Shown piece after piece: positions 16,269 to 25,210 of a stretch of DNA of 64,000 bases (its first letter is position 1; each line of letters starts with the position of its first letter). Below the pieces are notes generated by a model. The model did not search any database. It was not told where the DNA came from and saw only the letters and a list, made by a program, of their open reading frames with translations. The stretch is from Microlunatus phosphovorus NM-1 (lineage in GTDB: Bacteria; Actinomycetota; Actinomycetes; Propionibacteriales; Propionibacteriaceae). The translations under genes and the position numbers were made by a program. The stretch lies in assembly GCF_000270245.1 (NCBI RefSeq), contig NC_015635.1, positions 3,596,001 through 3,660,000 on the forward strand, written 5' to 3'.

Positions 16269-18212
16269 TCAGTCGGCCGCGCGCAGGCTCCGCGCATGCA
16301 ACTCGCTACGGCGAGCCTCCAGCACGACGAGTTCGGCGAACATCTGGTTGTATGCCGTCCCGTTCTCCACGGGGTTGGTCCGCTGCAGCTTCGACTTCAA
16401 CTCGGCGACCTGACGCATCACCGTCAGCAGCCGCAGCTTCGCGACGTTCGCCTGGACGTAGTGCTCGCTCACCTGTCCGTGCAGCGACAGCGGCTCCACC
16501 GCCAGCGAGGCCACCAGGGAGGTGAGCAGTTCGTGCGGCACGGCGGTCGCCATCTGGTGCACCCAGGCCGCCCCGTCCAGCTGCTGTCCACCCGCGGCGT
16601 CCCGTGCCCCCGGCAGCGAGCGGAACACGGCCGCGTACGCCCGATGGGTGAAGTCGGTGTCAGCCAGACCCAGCCAGTCCGGTCCGAACAGCAGCGGCGC
16701 CTGCAGCAGCAGCTTGGTGGTCTCCCGCTCCGTTGCAAGCTGCCGGTCCTGGGGATCGGGCAGCCACCGACGCTCGGGGGCCGCCTGCCGCTGGGCGTCG
16801 GACTCAGTCGGACCGGGCTGACTCGCCGGTCCGCTCCCCCGTTCCCCGGCGTTGGCCCGCGAGTCCGCTCCCCCCGGACCGCCGGTACGCGTTCGCCGCG
16901 AGGCGGCGCGCATCACCTCCTGGCGAACCTCGTCGACGTCCATCCCGAGCATGCCGGCCAGCTCACGGACGTAGCCACCGACCAGACCACTGTCGCGGAT
17001 GCTGCTGACCAGGGGTGCCGCCTCCCGCAGCGCTGACAACCGGCCGTCGGCCCGATCGAGGTCGTGCCGAGTCAAGATGTTCGCCATCACGAACCGATAG
17101 AGCGGCACCCGCCGCGCCACCAGCTCGCGTACCGCCGCGTCGCCGTGCTGCAATCGCAGGTCACACGGATCGAGGCCGGTCGGCTCGACCGCCACATAGG
17201 TCTGAGCGACGAAGTTCTGATCCCCGCCGAACACCTTCAACGCGGCTGCCTGGCCGGCCGCATCGCCGTCGAAGGTGAAGATCACCTCGCCGTGGAAGGC
17301 ATCATGGTCGCCCATCAACCGCCGCAACAGCCGCGCATGATCATCTCCGAAGGCGGTGCCACACGAGGCGACTGCCGTGTCGACGCCGGCCAGGTGTGCC
17401 GCCATCACGTCGGTGTAGCCCTCGACCACCACCGCCTGGGACTTCTTCCCGATCGGTTGCCGAGCCAGATCCAGCCCGTAGAGCACATGAGACTTCTTGT
17501 AGAGCGCCGTCTCGGGGGTGTTCAGATACTTCGCCGGCATCCGGTCGTCATCCTTCAGCCGCCGGGCACCGAAGCCCAGCACCTGCTTGCCGGAGTCGCG
17601 GATCGGCCACAGCAATCGGCCCTGGAAGCAGTCCCAGCCGGCCTCGCGGATCAAGCCACCGGCCACCAGCTCGGCGTCGGAGAAGCCACGGCCGTTCAGG
17701 TGCCGGCGCAGCGCCTTGCCGTCCTGCGGCGCATAGCCAACCCCGAAGTGCTCCGCGGCGGACCGATCGAAGCCCCGCTCCAGCAGGAAATCCCGTCCGA
17801 TCGACGCCTCGGCCGAGGACAGCTGCTCAGCATAGAACTCCGCGGCCGCCTGGTGTGCCTCCATCAGACGCAGTCGTCGGCCACGCTCCGGCGCGGCAGG
17901 TCCGCCGTCGGTGTAGCGCAGCTGGACGCCGACCCGATCGGCCAGCCGCTCGACGGTCTCGGTGAACGACAGGTTGTCGATCTTCTGCACGAAGCTGATG
18001 ACATCGCCGCCCTCACCACAGCCGAAGCAGTAGTAGAAGCCGCGCGACGGGGTGACCTGAAAGCTGGGGGTCTTCTCGTCGTGGAACGGGCACAGGCCCT
18101 TCAATGTCCCACTGCCGGCGTTGCGCAAGGCGACATAGGAGCCCACGACCTCATCGATCCGGGCACGCTCACGGACGGTCGCGATGTCCTCGTCGTTGAT
18201 CCGTCCCGGCAC
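16269..18212 (-). CDS. dnaG: DNA primase
   Basis: The 647-residue primase makes RNA primers at the replication fork. It has the N-terminal CHC2 zinc finger (CPFHDEKTPSF and YYCFGCGEGGD, residues ~41-70), the DnaG catalytic core, and a TOPRIM domain with VVVEGYTDVMA (~264) and FTFDGDAAGQ (~312). A low-complexity linker around residues 440-490 leads to the helicase-interacting C-terminus. Its stop codon falls inside a duplicated segment (CCTGGATCAGTCGG twice at 16247-16276). It is followed by the sigma factor on the same strand. In many actinobacteria dnaG lies near dgt; here the alpha-galactoside operon, nrdAB and a nucleotidyltransferase/HEPN pair separate them. Confidence 0.98.
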   Translation of the reverse strand: MPGRINDEDIATVRERARIDEVVGSYVALRNAGSGTLKGLCPFHDEKTPSFQVTPSRGFYYCFGCGEGGDVISFVQKIDNLSFTETVERLADRVGVQLRYTDGGPAAPERGRRLRLMEAHQAAAEFYAEQLSSAEASIGRDFLLERGFDRSAAEHFGVGYAPQDGKALRRHLNGRGFSDAELVAGGLIREAGWDCFQGRLLWPIRDSGKQVLGFGARRLKDDDRMPAKYLNTPETALYKKSHVLYGLDLARQPIGKKSQAVVVEGYTDVMAAHLAGVDTAVASCGTAFGDDHARLLRRLMGDHDAFHGEVIFTFDGDAAGQAAALKVFGGDQNFVAQTYVAVEPTGLDPCDLRLQHGDAAVRELVARRVPLYRFVMANILTRHDLDRADGRLSALREAAPLVSSIRDSGLVGGYVRELAGMLGMDVDEVRQEVMRAASRRTRTGGPGGADSRANAGERGSGPASQPGPTESDAQRQAAPERRWLPDPQDRQLATERETTKLLLQAPLLFGPDWLGLADTDFTHRAYAAVFRSLPGARDAAGGQQLDGAAWVHQMATAVPHELLTSLVASLAVEPLSLHGQVSEHYVQANVAKLRLLTVMRQVAELKSKLQRTNPVENGTAYNQMFAELVVLEARRSELHARSLRAAD

Positions 18213-18253
18213 GGGTGCAGTCTAGGCGTGTCCTGACGCGCGTCTTGACGCGC

Positions 18254-20521
18254 TCAGTCGACGGCGGTCACCAGATACAGCACGGCATGATCAGGGTCGA
18301 TGTTGACCGGCATCAGCCCGGCATGCGCGAGCGCAGCCCCGCTGAGCTCGACGCCCAGCTCACCGTCCGGCACCAGCCGGGGCCGCTCGCCGGCATCGAG
18401 CGCCGCGTACGCATCGCCCGCCGGCACCCGCAGACCCCACCAGGCCGGCGGGCGACCCCGGTGCGGCAGCAGCTCGACGACCGGCGTCACCCGATAGCGG
18501 CGATCCGGGTCCAACCCTGGCAGCCTGATCCGACCCACCGAGACGACCTCGGAGCGGGCCACCGATACCACCGAGAAGATCGCACTGCCCCGATCGGGCG
18601 CAATCACCCCGTGGATGTTCACACTCGCGTCGGGGAAGTCGACCCGCACCAGGTCGCCGGCCAGCAGCAGCCCGCGGTGCTCCTTGTAGAACGCGATCCA
18701 TGCCTGCAGCTCGGCCAACTCCATCGCAGATGCCTCGGACAGATCCCACTCGATGCCGAGGTGGCCGAACACCGCGGTCGCGGCCCGGAAGTCCAGGTCA
18801 TGCACCCGCCCGGTGGTGTGCGACTCACCGGAGGCGATGTGGGCGCCCATCAGCTCCGGCGGAATCAGCTGGGTGGTCCAGCGATGCATCTCCTGCCGCT
18901 CGAGCGGGTCGATGCAGTCCGACACCCAGACGCGTTCGGTACGCTCCAGCACACCCAGGTCGACCCGCGCACCGCCGGAGGAGCACGACTCGATCTCCAG
19001 CCCGGGGAAAGCGGTCTTGATCTCGTCGAGCAGCCGGTAGAACGCCAGCGTCTGCTCATGCACGCCCGGCTGACCGGACGGCTGCGTGCCTGCGTCGACC
19101 AGGTCGCGGTTGTGATCCCACTTGATGTAGTCGATGTCGTACTCGTTCAAGATCGCGAAGATCGCGTCCCGGATGTAGGCGTAGCACTCCGGGATTCCCA
19201 GATTGATGACCTGCTGGAAGCGCGACTCGACCGGCAGCCGATCTCCGGTCGCCATCACCCACTCCGGATGGGCACGTGCTGCGTCGGAGTCGATGTTGAT
19301 CATCTCGGGCTCGAACCAGAGCCCGAACTCCATGCCCAGCGCCTTGACCTTGTCCACGATCGGATGCAGACCTTCCGGCCAGACGTCGGGCGAGACGGTC
19401 CAGTCCCCAAGTCCGGAATGGTCATCGCGGCGCGAGCCGAACCAGCCGTCGTCCAGTACGTAGCGTTCGACACCCAGCGCAGCCGCCCGCTCGGCGAGGT
19501 CGCTCAGCCGTTCCAGGTCGTGGTCGAAGTAGACGGCCTCCCAGACATTGATCGTCACCGGTCGGCCGGCACCAGGATGGCCGGGCCGGGCCCGCAGGAA
19601 CCGATGGAACCGGCGCGCCACCTCGTCCAGTCCCGCTCCGTAGGACCCGTACAACCACGGTGAGCCGTACGACTCCCCAGGCTGCAGCACCACCTCACCG
19701 GGGAGCAGCAACTCACCACCACCCAACACCTGCTCACCGGTCGACAGCCGCTCGGCGTAGTGCACGTGGTTCCCGCTCCAGCCGGTGTGCACCGCCCAGA
19801 TCTCGCCACGCTGGAAGGAGAAGCCAGGGGTGCCGGCATGGAGCACGGTCGCCGCATCGGCGCCGGTGCGGCCCTTGCGATTCTCCCGCAGATGAATGCC
19901 GACCTGCAGCGGGCTGCGCTGGGCGACCCGCTCCTTGCCCCACCGTCCGCACATGTCCAACAGCTCGCGGGCGACCGGCGGCACCGGCAGGGCTGGGGTC
20001 AGACTCTGCACCTCGTACGGCGCGCTGCCGCCGTTGGTGACCCTGGCCCGCACCCGCAGCAGACCACCCGCGGTGACGCCAAGAGTGATCGCGAGGGTCA
20101 GACCGGCTGCCTCGTCGAGGGCCTCGACCTCGAATTCACTCGGACCATGCAGGCTGATCAGCGAGCCGTCGGTATCGGTCGCGGTGTCGACGATCACGGT
20201 GTCGATCGGTGCACCGTCGATCCGCAGCGACGTCGTGGTGAACTTCGGCGACCAGTCCCGACCACTCCGGGAACCGACCAGTCCCGGCCGACCGAGCCAG
20301 CCCGTCCAATGCTCCGGGAGCACGGCCAGCCGCACCGAGTCGTCGATGATGTTGGGTGCTCCCGGGTACGCGCTTGCCCGCGCCACCGCGGCGGCATCGG
20401 CACTGGTCAGGTCGCCGAGATCGGCTCCCCAATGCAGGATCGACGGGAGCCGTCCATGGCGGAGATCCACCAAGACCGACATTCCCTCGCAACGCTGCAG
20501 GACATAGGCATTCACGGGCAT
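18254..20521 (-). CDS. Alpha-galactosidase, glycoside hydrolase family 36
   Basis: The 755-residue enzyme should release terminal alpha-1,6-galactose from melibiose, raffinose or related oligosaccharides. The N-terminal beta-supersandwich is followed by a catalytic barrel with RYVLDDGWFGSRRDD, LWFEPEMI, the nucleophile Asp in YIKWDHNRD (~residue 466) and the acid/base Asp in WVSDCIDPLERQ (~534). A C-terminal beta domain follows. No signal peptide is present, so it acts in the cytoplasm on imported sugar. It is the last gene of a LacI-SBP-permease-permease-GH36 set on the same strand, separated from the second permease by a 140-bp gap that holds a 15-bp-stem hairpin. Confidence 0.94.
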   Translation of the reverse strand: MPVNAYVLQRCEGMSVLVDLRHGRLPSILHWGADLGDLTSADAAAVARASAYPGAPNIIDDSVRLAVLPEHWTGWLGRPGLVGSRSGRDWSPKFTTTSLRIDGAPIDTVIVDTATDTDGSLISLHGPSEFEVEALDEAAGLTLAITLGVTAGGLLRVRARVTNGGSAPYEVQSLTPALPVPPVARELLDMCGRWGKERVAQRSPLQVGIHLRENRKGRTGADAATVLHAGTPGFSFQRGEIWAVHTGWSGNHVHYAERLSTGEQVLGGGELLLPGEVVLQPGESYGSPWLYGSYGAGLDEVARRFHRFLRARPGHPGAGRPVTINVWEAVYFDHDLERLSDLAERAAALGVERYVLDDGWFGSRRDDHSGLGDWTVSPDVWPEGLHPIVDKVKALGMEFGLWFEPEMINIDSDAARAHPEWVMATGDRLPVESRFQQVINLGIPECYAYIRDAIFAILNEYDIDYIKWDHNRDLVDAGTQPSGQPGVHEQTLAFYRLLDEIKTAFPGLEIESCSSGGARVDLGVLERTERVWVSDCIDPLERQEMHRWTTQLIPPELMGAHIASGESHTTGRVHDLDFRAATAVFGHLGIEWDLSEASAMELAELQAWIAFYKEHRGLLLAGDLVRVDFPDASVNIHGVIAPDRGSAIFSVVSVARSEVVSVGRIRLPGLDPDRRYRVTPVVELLPHRGRPPAWWGLRVPAGDAYAALDAGERPRLVPDGELGVELSGAALAHAGLMPVNIDPDHAVLYLVTAVD

Positions 20522-20583
20522 GGGTCGCTGACCACCCTTTCTGTCGAAGCCGACCTTCTGAATAGGCGAATGGGCTGAAGAAG

Positions 20584-20627
20584 CGACTGAGCGCTCGGTG
20601 ACCAGCTGGCCGCCGAGCGCTCAGTCG
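20584..20627 (-). repeat. Intercistronic hairpin between permease and alpha-galactosidase genes
   Basis: Perfect 15-bp arms at 20584-20598 (CGACTGAGCGCTCGG) and 20613-20627 surround a 14-nt loop. The element is transcribed between the second permease gene and the alpha-galactosidase. No U-run follows, so it more likely protects upstream mRNA or attenuates partially than ends transcription fully. Confidence 0.8.
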
Positions 20628-20660
20628 TGAGAATGATGCTCTGTCGTGGAGGTTTGACCG

Positions 20661-21569
20661 CTAGGTCTTCGACCCCGACAGCGCGATGCCCTCCACGATC
20701 TGCTTCTGGGCGATGACGAAGATGATCAGGAACGGCACCGCCGCGAGTGAGGTGGCAGCCATCAGGCCGCCCCAGTCGGCGGAGTAGGCACCCTTGAACG
20801 TGTTCACCCACAGCGGCAGAGTGAACAGGTTGTCGCTGTTGATGAAGATCAACGGTGCAAAGAAGTCGTTCCAGCGGCCCAGGAAGATGAAGATGCCCAG
20901 GGCAACCATCGGGGTCCGCAGCAACGGCAGGATCATCGTCACGAAGATCTTGACCCGGCCGGCCCCGTCGATCGCGGCGGCCTCTTCCAACTCCAACGGG
21001 ATGCCCCGCACGTACTGGCGGAGCATGAACACCCCGAACGCGTTGAACAATGCCGGTGGCACGATCAGCGCGAGGTGGGTGTCGATCCAGCCCAGCTGTC
21101 CCAAGATGATGTACAGCGGGATCACGGTCAGCTGGAACGGCACCATCAACATCGCCAGGAACACCGCGAACAACGCATTGTTGCCGGGGAACTTCATCCG
21201 GGCGAACGCGTAGGCGGCCATGGCGCAGGTGACCAGCGAGATCACCGTCACCAAGGTGGCGATGTAGAAGCTGTTGAAGAACGAGGAGAAGAACCCACCC
21301 GCAGCGAACGCGGTGTCGTAGTTCGTCATCGTCGGCGACATCGGCAACAGCTTCGGCGGCTGCATGAAGATCTCATCCAGCGGCTTGAACGAGGAGAAGA
21401 TCATCCACAGGAAGGGGATACCCATCCCGAGCGAGCCGATGATCAGGATCAGGTGCAGGATGATGCGACTCACTCGAACCGGCTTGCGGTTCTTCTTCAG
21501 CGCCTCACGCTCATTGGCGAGCTTCTCCGCAGCCTTCATCTTGAGGTCGGTCTGTTGTTGAATGCTCAT
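20661..21569 (-). CDS. Carbohydrate ABC transporter permease (MalG type)
   Basis: The ~302-residue inner-membrane protein has six predicted membrane helices (first at ~34-55). It carries the EAA loop that contacts the ATPase, seen as ELEEAAAIDGAGRVKIFVTM near residue 200. The start is ATG 21569, inside a 4-bp ATGA overlap with the upstream permease stop. It works with the adjacent MalF-type permease and solute-binding protein. No ATPase gene is present in the operon, so a shared MsiK-like ATPase elsewhere in the genome is likely, as is usual for actinobacterial sugar importers. Confidence 0.94.
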   Translation of the reverse strand: MSIQQQTDLKMKAAEKLANEREALKKNRKPVRVSRIILHLILIIGSLGMGIPFLWMIFSSFKPLDEIFMQPPKLLPMSPTMTNYDTAFAAGGFFSSFFNSFYIATLVTVISLVTCAMAAYAFARMKFPGNNALFAVFLAMLMVPFQLTVIPLYIILGQLGWIDTHLALIVPPALFNAFGVFMLRQYVRGIPLELEEAAAIDGAGRVKIFVTMILPLLRTPMVALGIFIFLGRWNDFFAPLIFINSDNLFTLPLWVNTFKGAYSADWGGLMAATSLAAVPFLIIFVIAQKQIVEGIALSGSKT

Positions 21570-22513
21570 TCTGTGTAGTACACCCACCTCTTCTGGGCGA
21601 TCATCTGCAGACCGGTGACCGCGAGCAGGATAAGGAACAGCACCATCGCCAGCGCCGCGCTACGCCCGAAGTTGAGCTCACGGAACGCGATCTGCACGAT
21701 CTCGTACACGATGGTGCGGGCCGCCGCCGGGGCGGTCGTGTCGTAGAAGAAGTAGATGTAGTCGAACACCTGGAACGATCCGATGATGCTGGTGATCGAC
21801 AAGAACAAGATCGTCGGCGACAACAACGGGATGGTGATCTTCCGCAGCTTCTGCCACGGCGACGCCCCATCGATGTCGGCCGCCTCATACAACGCCCGCG
21901 GCACGTTCTCCAGCCCGGCCATGAACATCACCAACTGGTAGCCCAAGGCCTGCCAGATGGAGACGAACGCGATCGTCGGGATCATCGTCCGCGGATCCTG
22001 CAGCCAGTCCGGCGGGGTGATGCCGAAGTTGGCCAGGAAGGAGTTGATCGGCGAGAGCTCCGGGTTGAGCAGTAGCAGCCAGATGGCCGAGACGGCGACC
22101 GTGGAGGTGACCTGCGGGGCGAAGAAGAATGTCCGATAGACGTTCTTCATCCGCATCGTGGTCTGCAACAACACCGCGGCGAAGAACCCCGACACCAACA
22201 GACCCGGCACCTGCAGGATCGTGAACCACAACGTATTCTTCATCGACGTCTGCATCTGCGGATCGGTGAACACCCAGGCGAAGTTCGACAACCCAGCAAA
22301 CGACTTGTTGCCGAAACCATCCCAGTTGAGGAACGCCAACACCACGGCGAAGATCAGCGGACCGATCATGAACACCAGCAGACCGATCAACTGCGGCGCC
22401 AAGAACCCGTACGCCAACGCACCTTCACGCAGCCGGCGTTTCTTCGCCGCCTCCGCGTGCGAGCCACCACCAGAACCAGTGGTGGCCACACGCGTATCAG
22501 TTGCCGAACTCAT
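21566..22513 (-). CDS. Carbohydrate ABC transporter permease (MalF/UgpA type)
   Basis: The 315-residue protein has a basic cytoplasmic N-terminus (AKKRRLREG) and six membrane helices. The EAA-like loop reads LYEAADIDGASPWQKLRKIT (~residue 205). It lies between the solute-binding protein, with a spacing of 2 bp, and the MalG-type permease, with a 4-bp overlap. Tight packing indicates a single transcript. Substrate is inferred from the linked GH36 alpha-galactosidase to be an alpha-galactoside. Confidence 0.94.
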   Translation of the reverse strand: MSSATDTRVATTGSGGGSHAEAAKKRRLREGALAYGFLAPQLIGLLVFMIGPLIFAVVLAFLNWDGFGNKSFAGLSNFAWVFTDPQMQTSMKNTLWFTILQVPGLLVSGFFAAVLLQTTMRMKNVYRTFFFAPQVTSTVAVSAIWLLLLNPELSPINSFLANFGITPPDWLQDPRTMIPTIAFVSIWQALGYQLVMFMAGLENVPRALYEAADIDGASPWQKLRKITIPLLSPTILFLSITSIIGSFQVFDYIYFFYDTTAPAAARTIVYEIVQIAFRELNFGRSAALAMVLFLILLAVTGLQMIAQKRWVYYTE

Positions 22514-22515
22514 AC

Positions 22516-23868
22516 TCAGCTACCCGCGTTGATGAAGGCGGCGGTCTTCTTGGCAAACTCCTTCGAATCCGCACCGCCCTTGATGATGGCGTCGATCGTG
22601 GGCTGCAAGTTGGTCGCCACTTTGGCGTTGGTGGCGATCGCCAAGGGAATCGTGTAGCCCACGGCGGCCACCTCGTTGAAATACTTGCCGTTCGGCGGGA
22701 TGTTGTCCTCCAAGACGATGTCCTCCAGACCGGTGACCGACGGCACCGCGTTGCCGCCACCGGCAAGTCGGAACTTCTGGCCATCGGCATTGACGAAACG
22801 ACCGAGGAACTTCAACGAGGCGTCCACGTCCTTGGCGCCGGTCTGCACTGACATGGCCGCGACCGCCACCTGGACCGGCATGACCGTCTTGCCGTCCTCC
22901 GACGGATATGGGGCCATGTCGTAGTCGAGGTTCTTCAGCTTCTTCAAGTTCGGCAGGATCCAACGGCCCTTGGTCACCATGGCCATCTGACCGGCGTAGA
23001 AGAGCTGCTCGGCACCCTGGCCCTTCGGCAGCGAGCCGCCGTAGGTGATGGTGTTCTCCTTGAAGTGATCGAACAGCCAGGCCAGGACCTCCTGCGCCTT
23101 GGGATCGGTGTCCCAGACGCACTTGCCGGTGTCGGGATCGAACGCGGTGCCGCCGAAGGTGGTGATCATGCTGGCGAAGTCACCCCAGCCGGCCTCGACC
23201 ACGATGCCGCGCTTGCCGGTGGCCTTGATCTTGGTCAGCATGTCGTCGAACGCCGCCTGGTTCCAGGTGCCCGCCGCGATGGCGGCGCCCGGATCGGTGG
23301 TGACCCCCGCCTCCTGCAGCATCTTCTTGTTGTACCAAACGACGATCGGGTTGCAGTCCACCGGCAACCCGTAGAGCTTGCCGTCCTCGCCCTTGCACCA
23401 CGGCAGCAGACCTGGATGGAAGGAATCCACCTTGACCGGTGAGTCCGCGCTGCCGAGGAACTCGTCCAGCGCGACCGCCTTGCCGCTGCCGATCAGCGTC
23501 GACATCATCGTGTCCTGCACATAGAAGGCGTCCGGCGCGGCGCCACCGGCCAACTGAGTCATCAGCTTCGGCTGATAGTCACCGACCACCTGCTGCCAGG
23601 TGACCTGCACCCCGTACTGCTTGGTGTAGTCGGCGGAGAACTCCTTGAAGCGGACGGCCTCGCCGGGGTTGGCCCAGTTGGCCCAGGTGATCGGGCCGCC
23701 ACCCTCCTTGCCGCCCTCGCCGCCACCGCCCGAACCCGAGCCGGAGCCGGAGCCACAGCCAGCCAGCAGTGTGCCAGCACCGGCGACACCAAGGCCCGCC
23801 AGCGCGGTCGTACCGAGGAAGCTCCGCCGCGATACTGCCCGGCCGAGCGCGTCCTTGACCTCTGTCAT
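22516..23868 (-). CDS. Extracellular sugar-binding lipoprotein of an ABC importer
   Basis: The start is ATG 23868, with the strong ribosome binding site AAGGAGGA 6 bp upstream. The ~450-residue protein has a twin-arginine-like signal (RRSFLGTTALAGLGV) ending in the lipobox LLAGCGS, so it may be exported folded via Tat and lipid-anchored. A Ser/Gly linker (GSGSGSGGGGEGG) precedes the family 1 solute-binding fold (ITWANWANPGEAVRFKEF, YKKAP-less type, ending FINAGS). It captures the sugar and delivers it to the two permeases encoded next. A promoter with an embedded dyad lies at 23935-23963. Confidence 0.93.
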   Translation of the reverse strand: MTEVKDALGRAVSRRSFLGTTALAGLGVAGAGTLLAGCGSGSGSGSGGGGEGGKEGGGPITWANWANPGEAVRFKEFSADYTKQYGVQVTWQQVVGDYQPKLMTQLAGGAAPDAFYVQDTMMSTLIGSGKAVALDEFLGSADSPVKVDSFHPGLLPWCKGEDGKLYGLPVDCNPIVVWYNKKMLQEAGVTTDPGAAIAAGTWNQAAFDDMLTKIKATGKRGIVVEAGWGDFASMITTFGGTAFDPDTGKCVWDTDPKAQEVLAWLFDHFKENTITYGGSLPKGQGAEQLFYAGQMAMVTKGRWILPNLKKLKNLDYDMAPYPSEDGKTVMPVQVAVAAMSVQTGAKDVDASLKFLGRFVNADGQKFRLAGGGNAVPSVTGLEDIVLEDNIPPNGKYFNEVAAVGYTIPLAIATNAKVATNLQPTIDAIIKGGADSKEFAKKTAAFINAGS

Positions 23869-23934
23869 GCATTCCTCCTTGTATGTGGCCTCTTTGCGGC
23901 TACCCGACAGCCAGAGGACCCCTGTATGCGGATG

Positions 23935-23963
23935 ATCCTGCCCACCTCGCAACCGGTTGTCAA
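23935..23963 (-). promoter_or_regulatory. Promoter with LacI-type operator in the spacer
   Basis: On the minus strand TTGACA (23963-23958) and CAGGAT (23940-23935) are separated by exactly 17 bp. The spacer contains the dyad CAACCGGTTG (23950-23959), extended as TGACAACCGGTTGCGA, with the central CG typical of LacI/GalR-family sites. It stands about 70 bp before the solute-binding protein start and just after the LacI gene, so binding would block polymerase. Confidence 0.7.
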
Positions 23964-24049
23964 CGAACCACTCGCGACAGTCGGCCTATTGTGATCATTG
24001 GGCAGCAGACCACGCGGGACCCGAGTCCGGCAAGGGTTCTGCCGAAACG

Positions 24050-25123
24050 TTATAAGGATCGAGGTACGGGGCTCGTTGAATCACGGATGATCAGCTCCAC
24101 GCTCAGCCGCTCGGTTGCCGGCAGCTGAGCCTCGGTATCCGGGCTGCTGAGCCCCAGCATCCCGAGCAGCGCCTGCGCCGCCCGGACCCCCTGGGCGTAA
24201 GCGTGCTGATCGACGGTGGTCAGGTCCCACAGGTGTGCCATCGGATGATCATCGAAACCGGCTACGGAGATGTCCTGGGGACAGTGCACGCCACCGCGGC
24301 GCAGGGACGCGATCAATCCGAAGGCCAGTTCGTCGGAGTGGCAGAACACTGCGCTCGGCAGCGAGTCCGGTGACGCCAGCAGATCCTTCCCGATCTGCTC
24401 GCCGTCGGCAGAGCGGCAGTCGCCGGGCCGCAACTGACGGACCGTGTCCGGATCGAGACCCGAGTCCGCGACGCCAGCCAGGAACCCCGCCGACCGCTGT
24501 TCCCAGATGCTGGCGTCGACCTTGCCCAGCATCCGCCCGTCCACCATGGCCAGGGCACTGTGCCCGAGTCCGGTCAAGTGCGCGGCAACCAGTCGCCCGC
24601 CCTCCCAGTGATCGACGAACACCCCGGGGGCCGTCGCCAGCGGCCCTCCGTGCGCGGCCACGGGAACCAGGGCCCTGCCACCGTCCTCAGGGATGCTCGT
24701 GGTGCCGGCGAACAACAAGGCATCGCGGGAGCGCCCAGCCCCCAGCTGACGGAAGAGTCGCGCGAACTGCTCGGAGTCGATCTGCAGAAAATCGGAGTCG
24801 ATGTCGAGATTGATCAGCTCGATCCGGAAGCCGGCATTGCTGAGCACATCGCTCGCGCCCGAGGCGACCTCGCTGAAGTACCAGGATCGCAAGCTCGGCA
24901 GGACGATCCCGACCGTGCGGGTCGAACCGGTCGCCAGGGCCATGCCCAGCTCCGATGCCGAATACTCCAGTTCCTCGGCGGCGGCCAGGATCCTGGCACG
25001 GGTCTCGGCCCCCACACCGTCCATGCCTCGCAACGCCCTGGACACGGTGCCCTTGTTCACCCCGGCTTTGCGCGCGACATCGTTGATCGTGACGCGCCGC
25101 TTCTTCGGGGGGCTCGTCGCCAC
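24050..25123 (-). CDS. LacI/GalR-family transcriptional regulator
   Basis: I take GTG 25123 (VATSPPKKRR) as the start, because LacI proteins begin just before the helix-turn-helix. An in-frame ATG at 25186 adds 21 residues of no recognised type. The HTH is VTINDVARKAGVNKGTVSRAL, followed by the hinge region (ASELGMALATGSTRTVGIVLP) and a type I periplasmic-binding-like effector domain ending QLPATERLSVELIIRDST. The gene precedes the sugar transport operon on the same strand, with 181 bp between its stop and the binding protein start. The inferred effector is an alpha-galactoside or galactose, with release of repression on binding. Confidence 0.93.
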   Translation of the reverse strand: MATSPPKKRRVTINDVARKAGVNKGTVSRALRGMDGVGAETRARILAAAEELEYSASELGMALATGSTRTVGIVLPSLRSWYFSEVASGASDVLSNAGFRIELINLDIDSDFLQIDSEQFARLFRQLGAGRSRDALLFAGTTSIPEDGGRALVPVAAHGGPLATAPGVFVDHWEGGRLVAAHLTGLGHSALAMVDGRMLGKVDASIWEQRSAGFLAGVADSGLDPDTVRQLRPGDCRSADGEQIGKDLLASPDSLPSAVFCHSDELAFGLIASLRRGGVHCPQDISVAGFDDHPMAHLWDLTTVDQHAYAQGVRAAQALLGMLGLSSPDTEAQLPATERLSVELIIRDSTSPVPRSL

Positions 25124-25210
25124 GTACCACGTCGTCGCGCCGATGGACACGCGAGGAGTATAGAAGTGCGCCTCCTCGCCAGGCATCCGAGATACCGCCA
25201 GTACCTTCCC

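Noticed and set aside
16247-16276. Duplicated CCTGGATCAGTCGG at the dnaG stop as a mobile-element footprint
   Set aside because: A single 14-bp duplication in tandem is more simply explained by slippage; no inverted ends or transposase are present.
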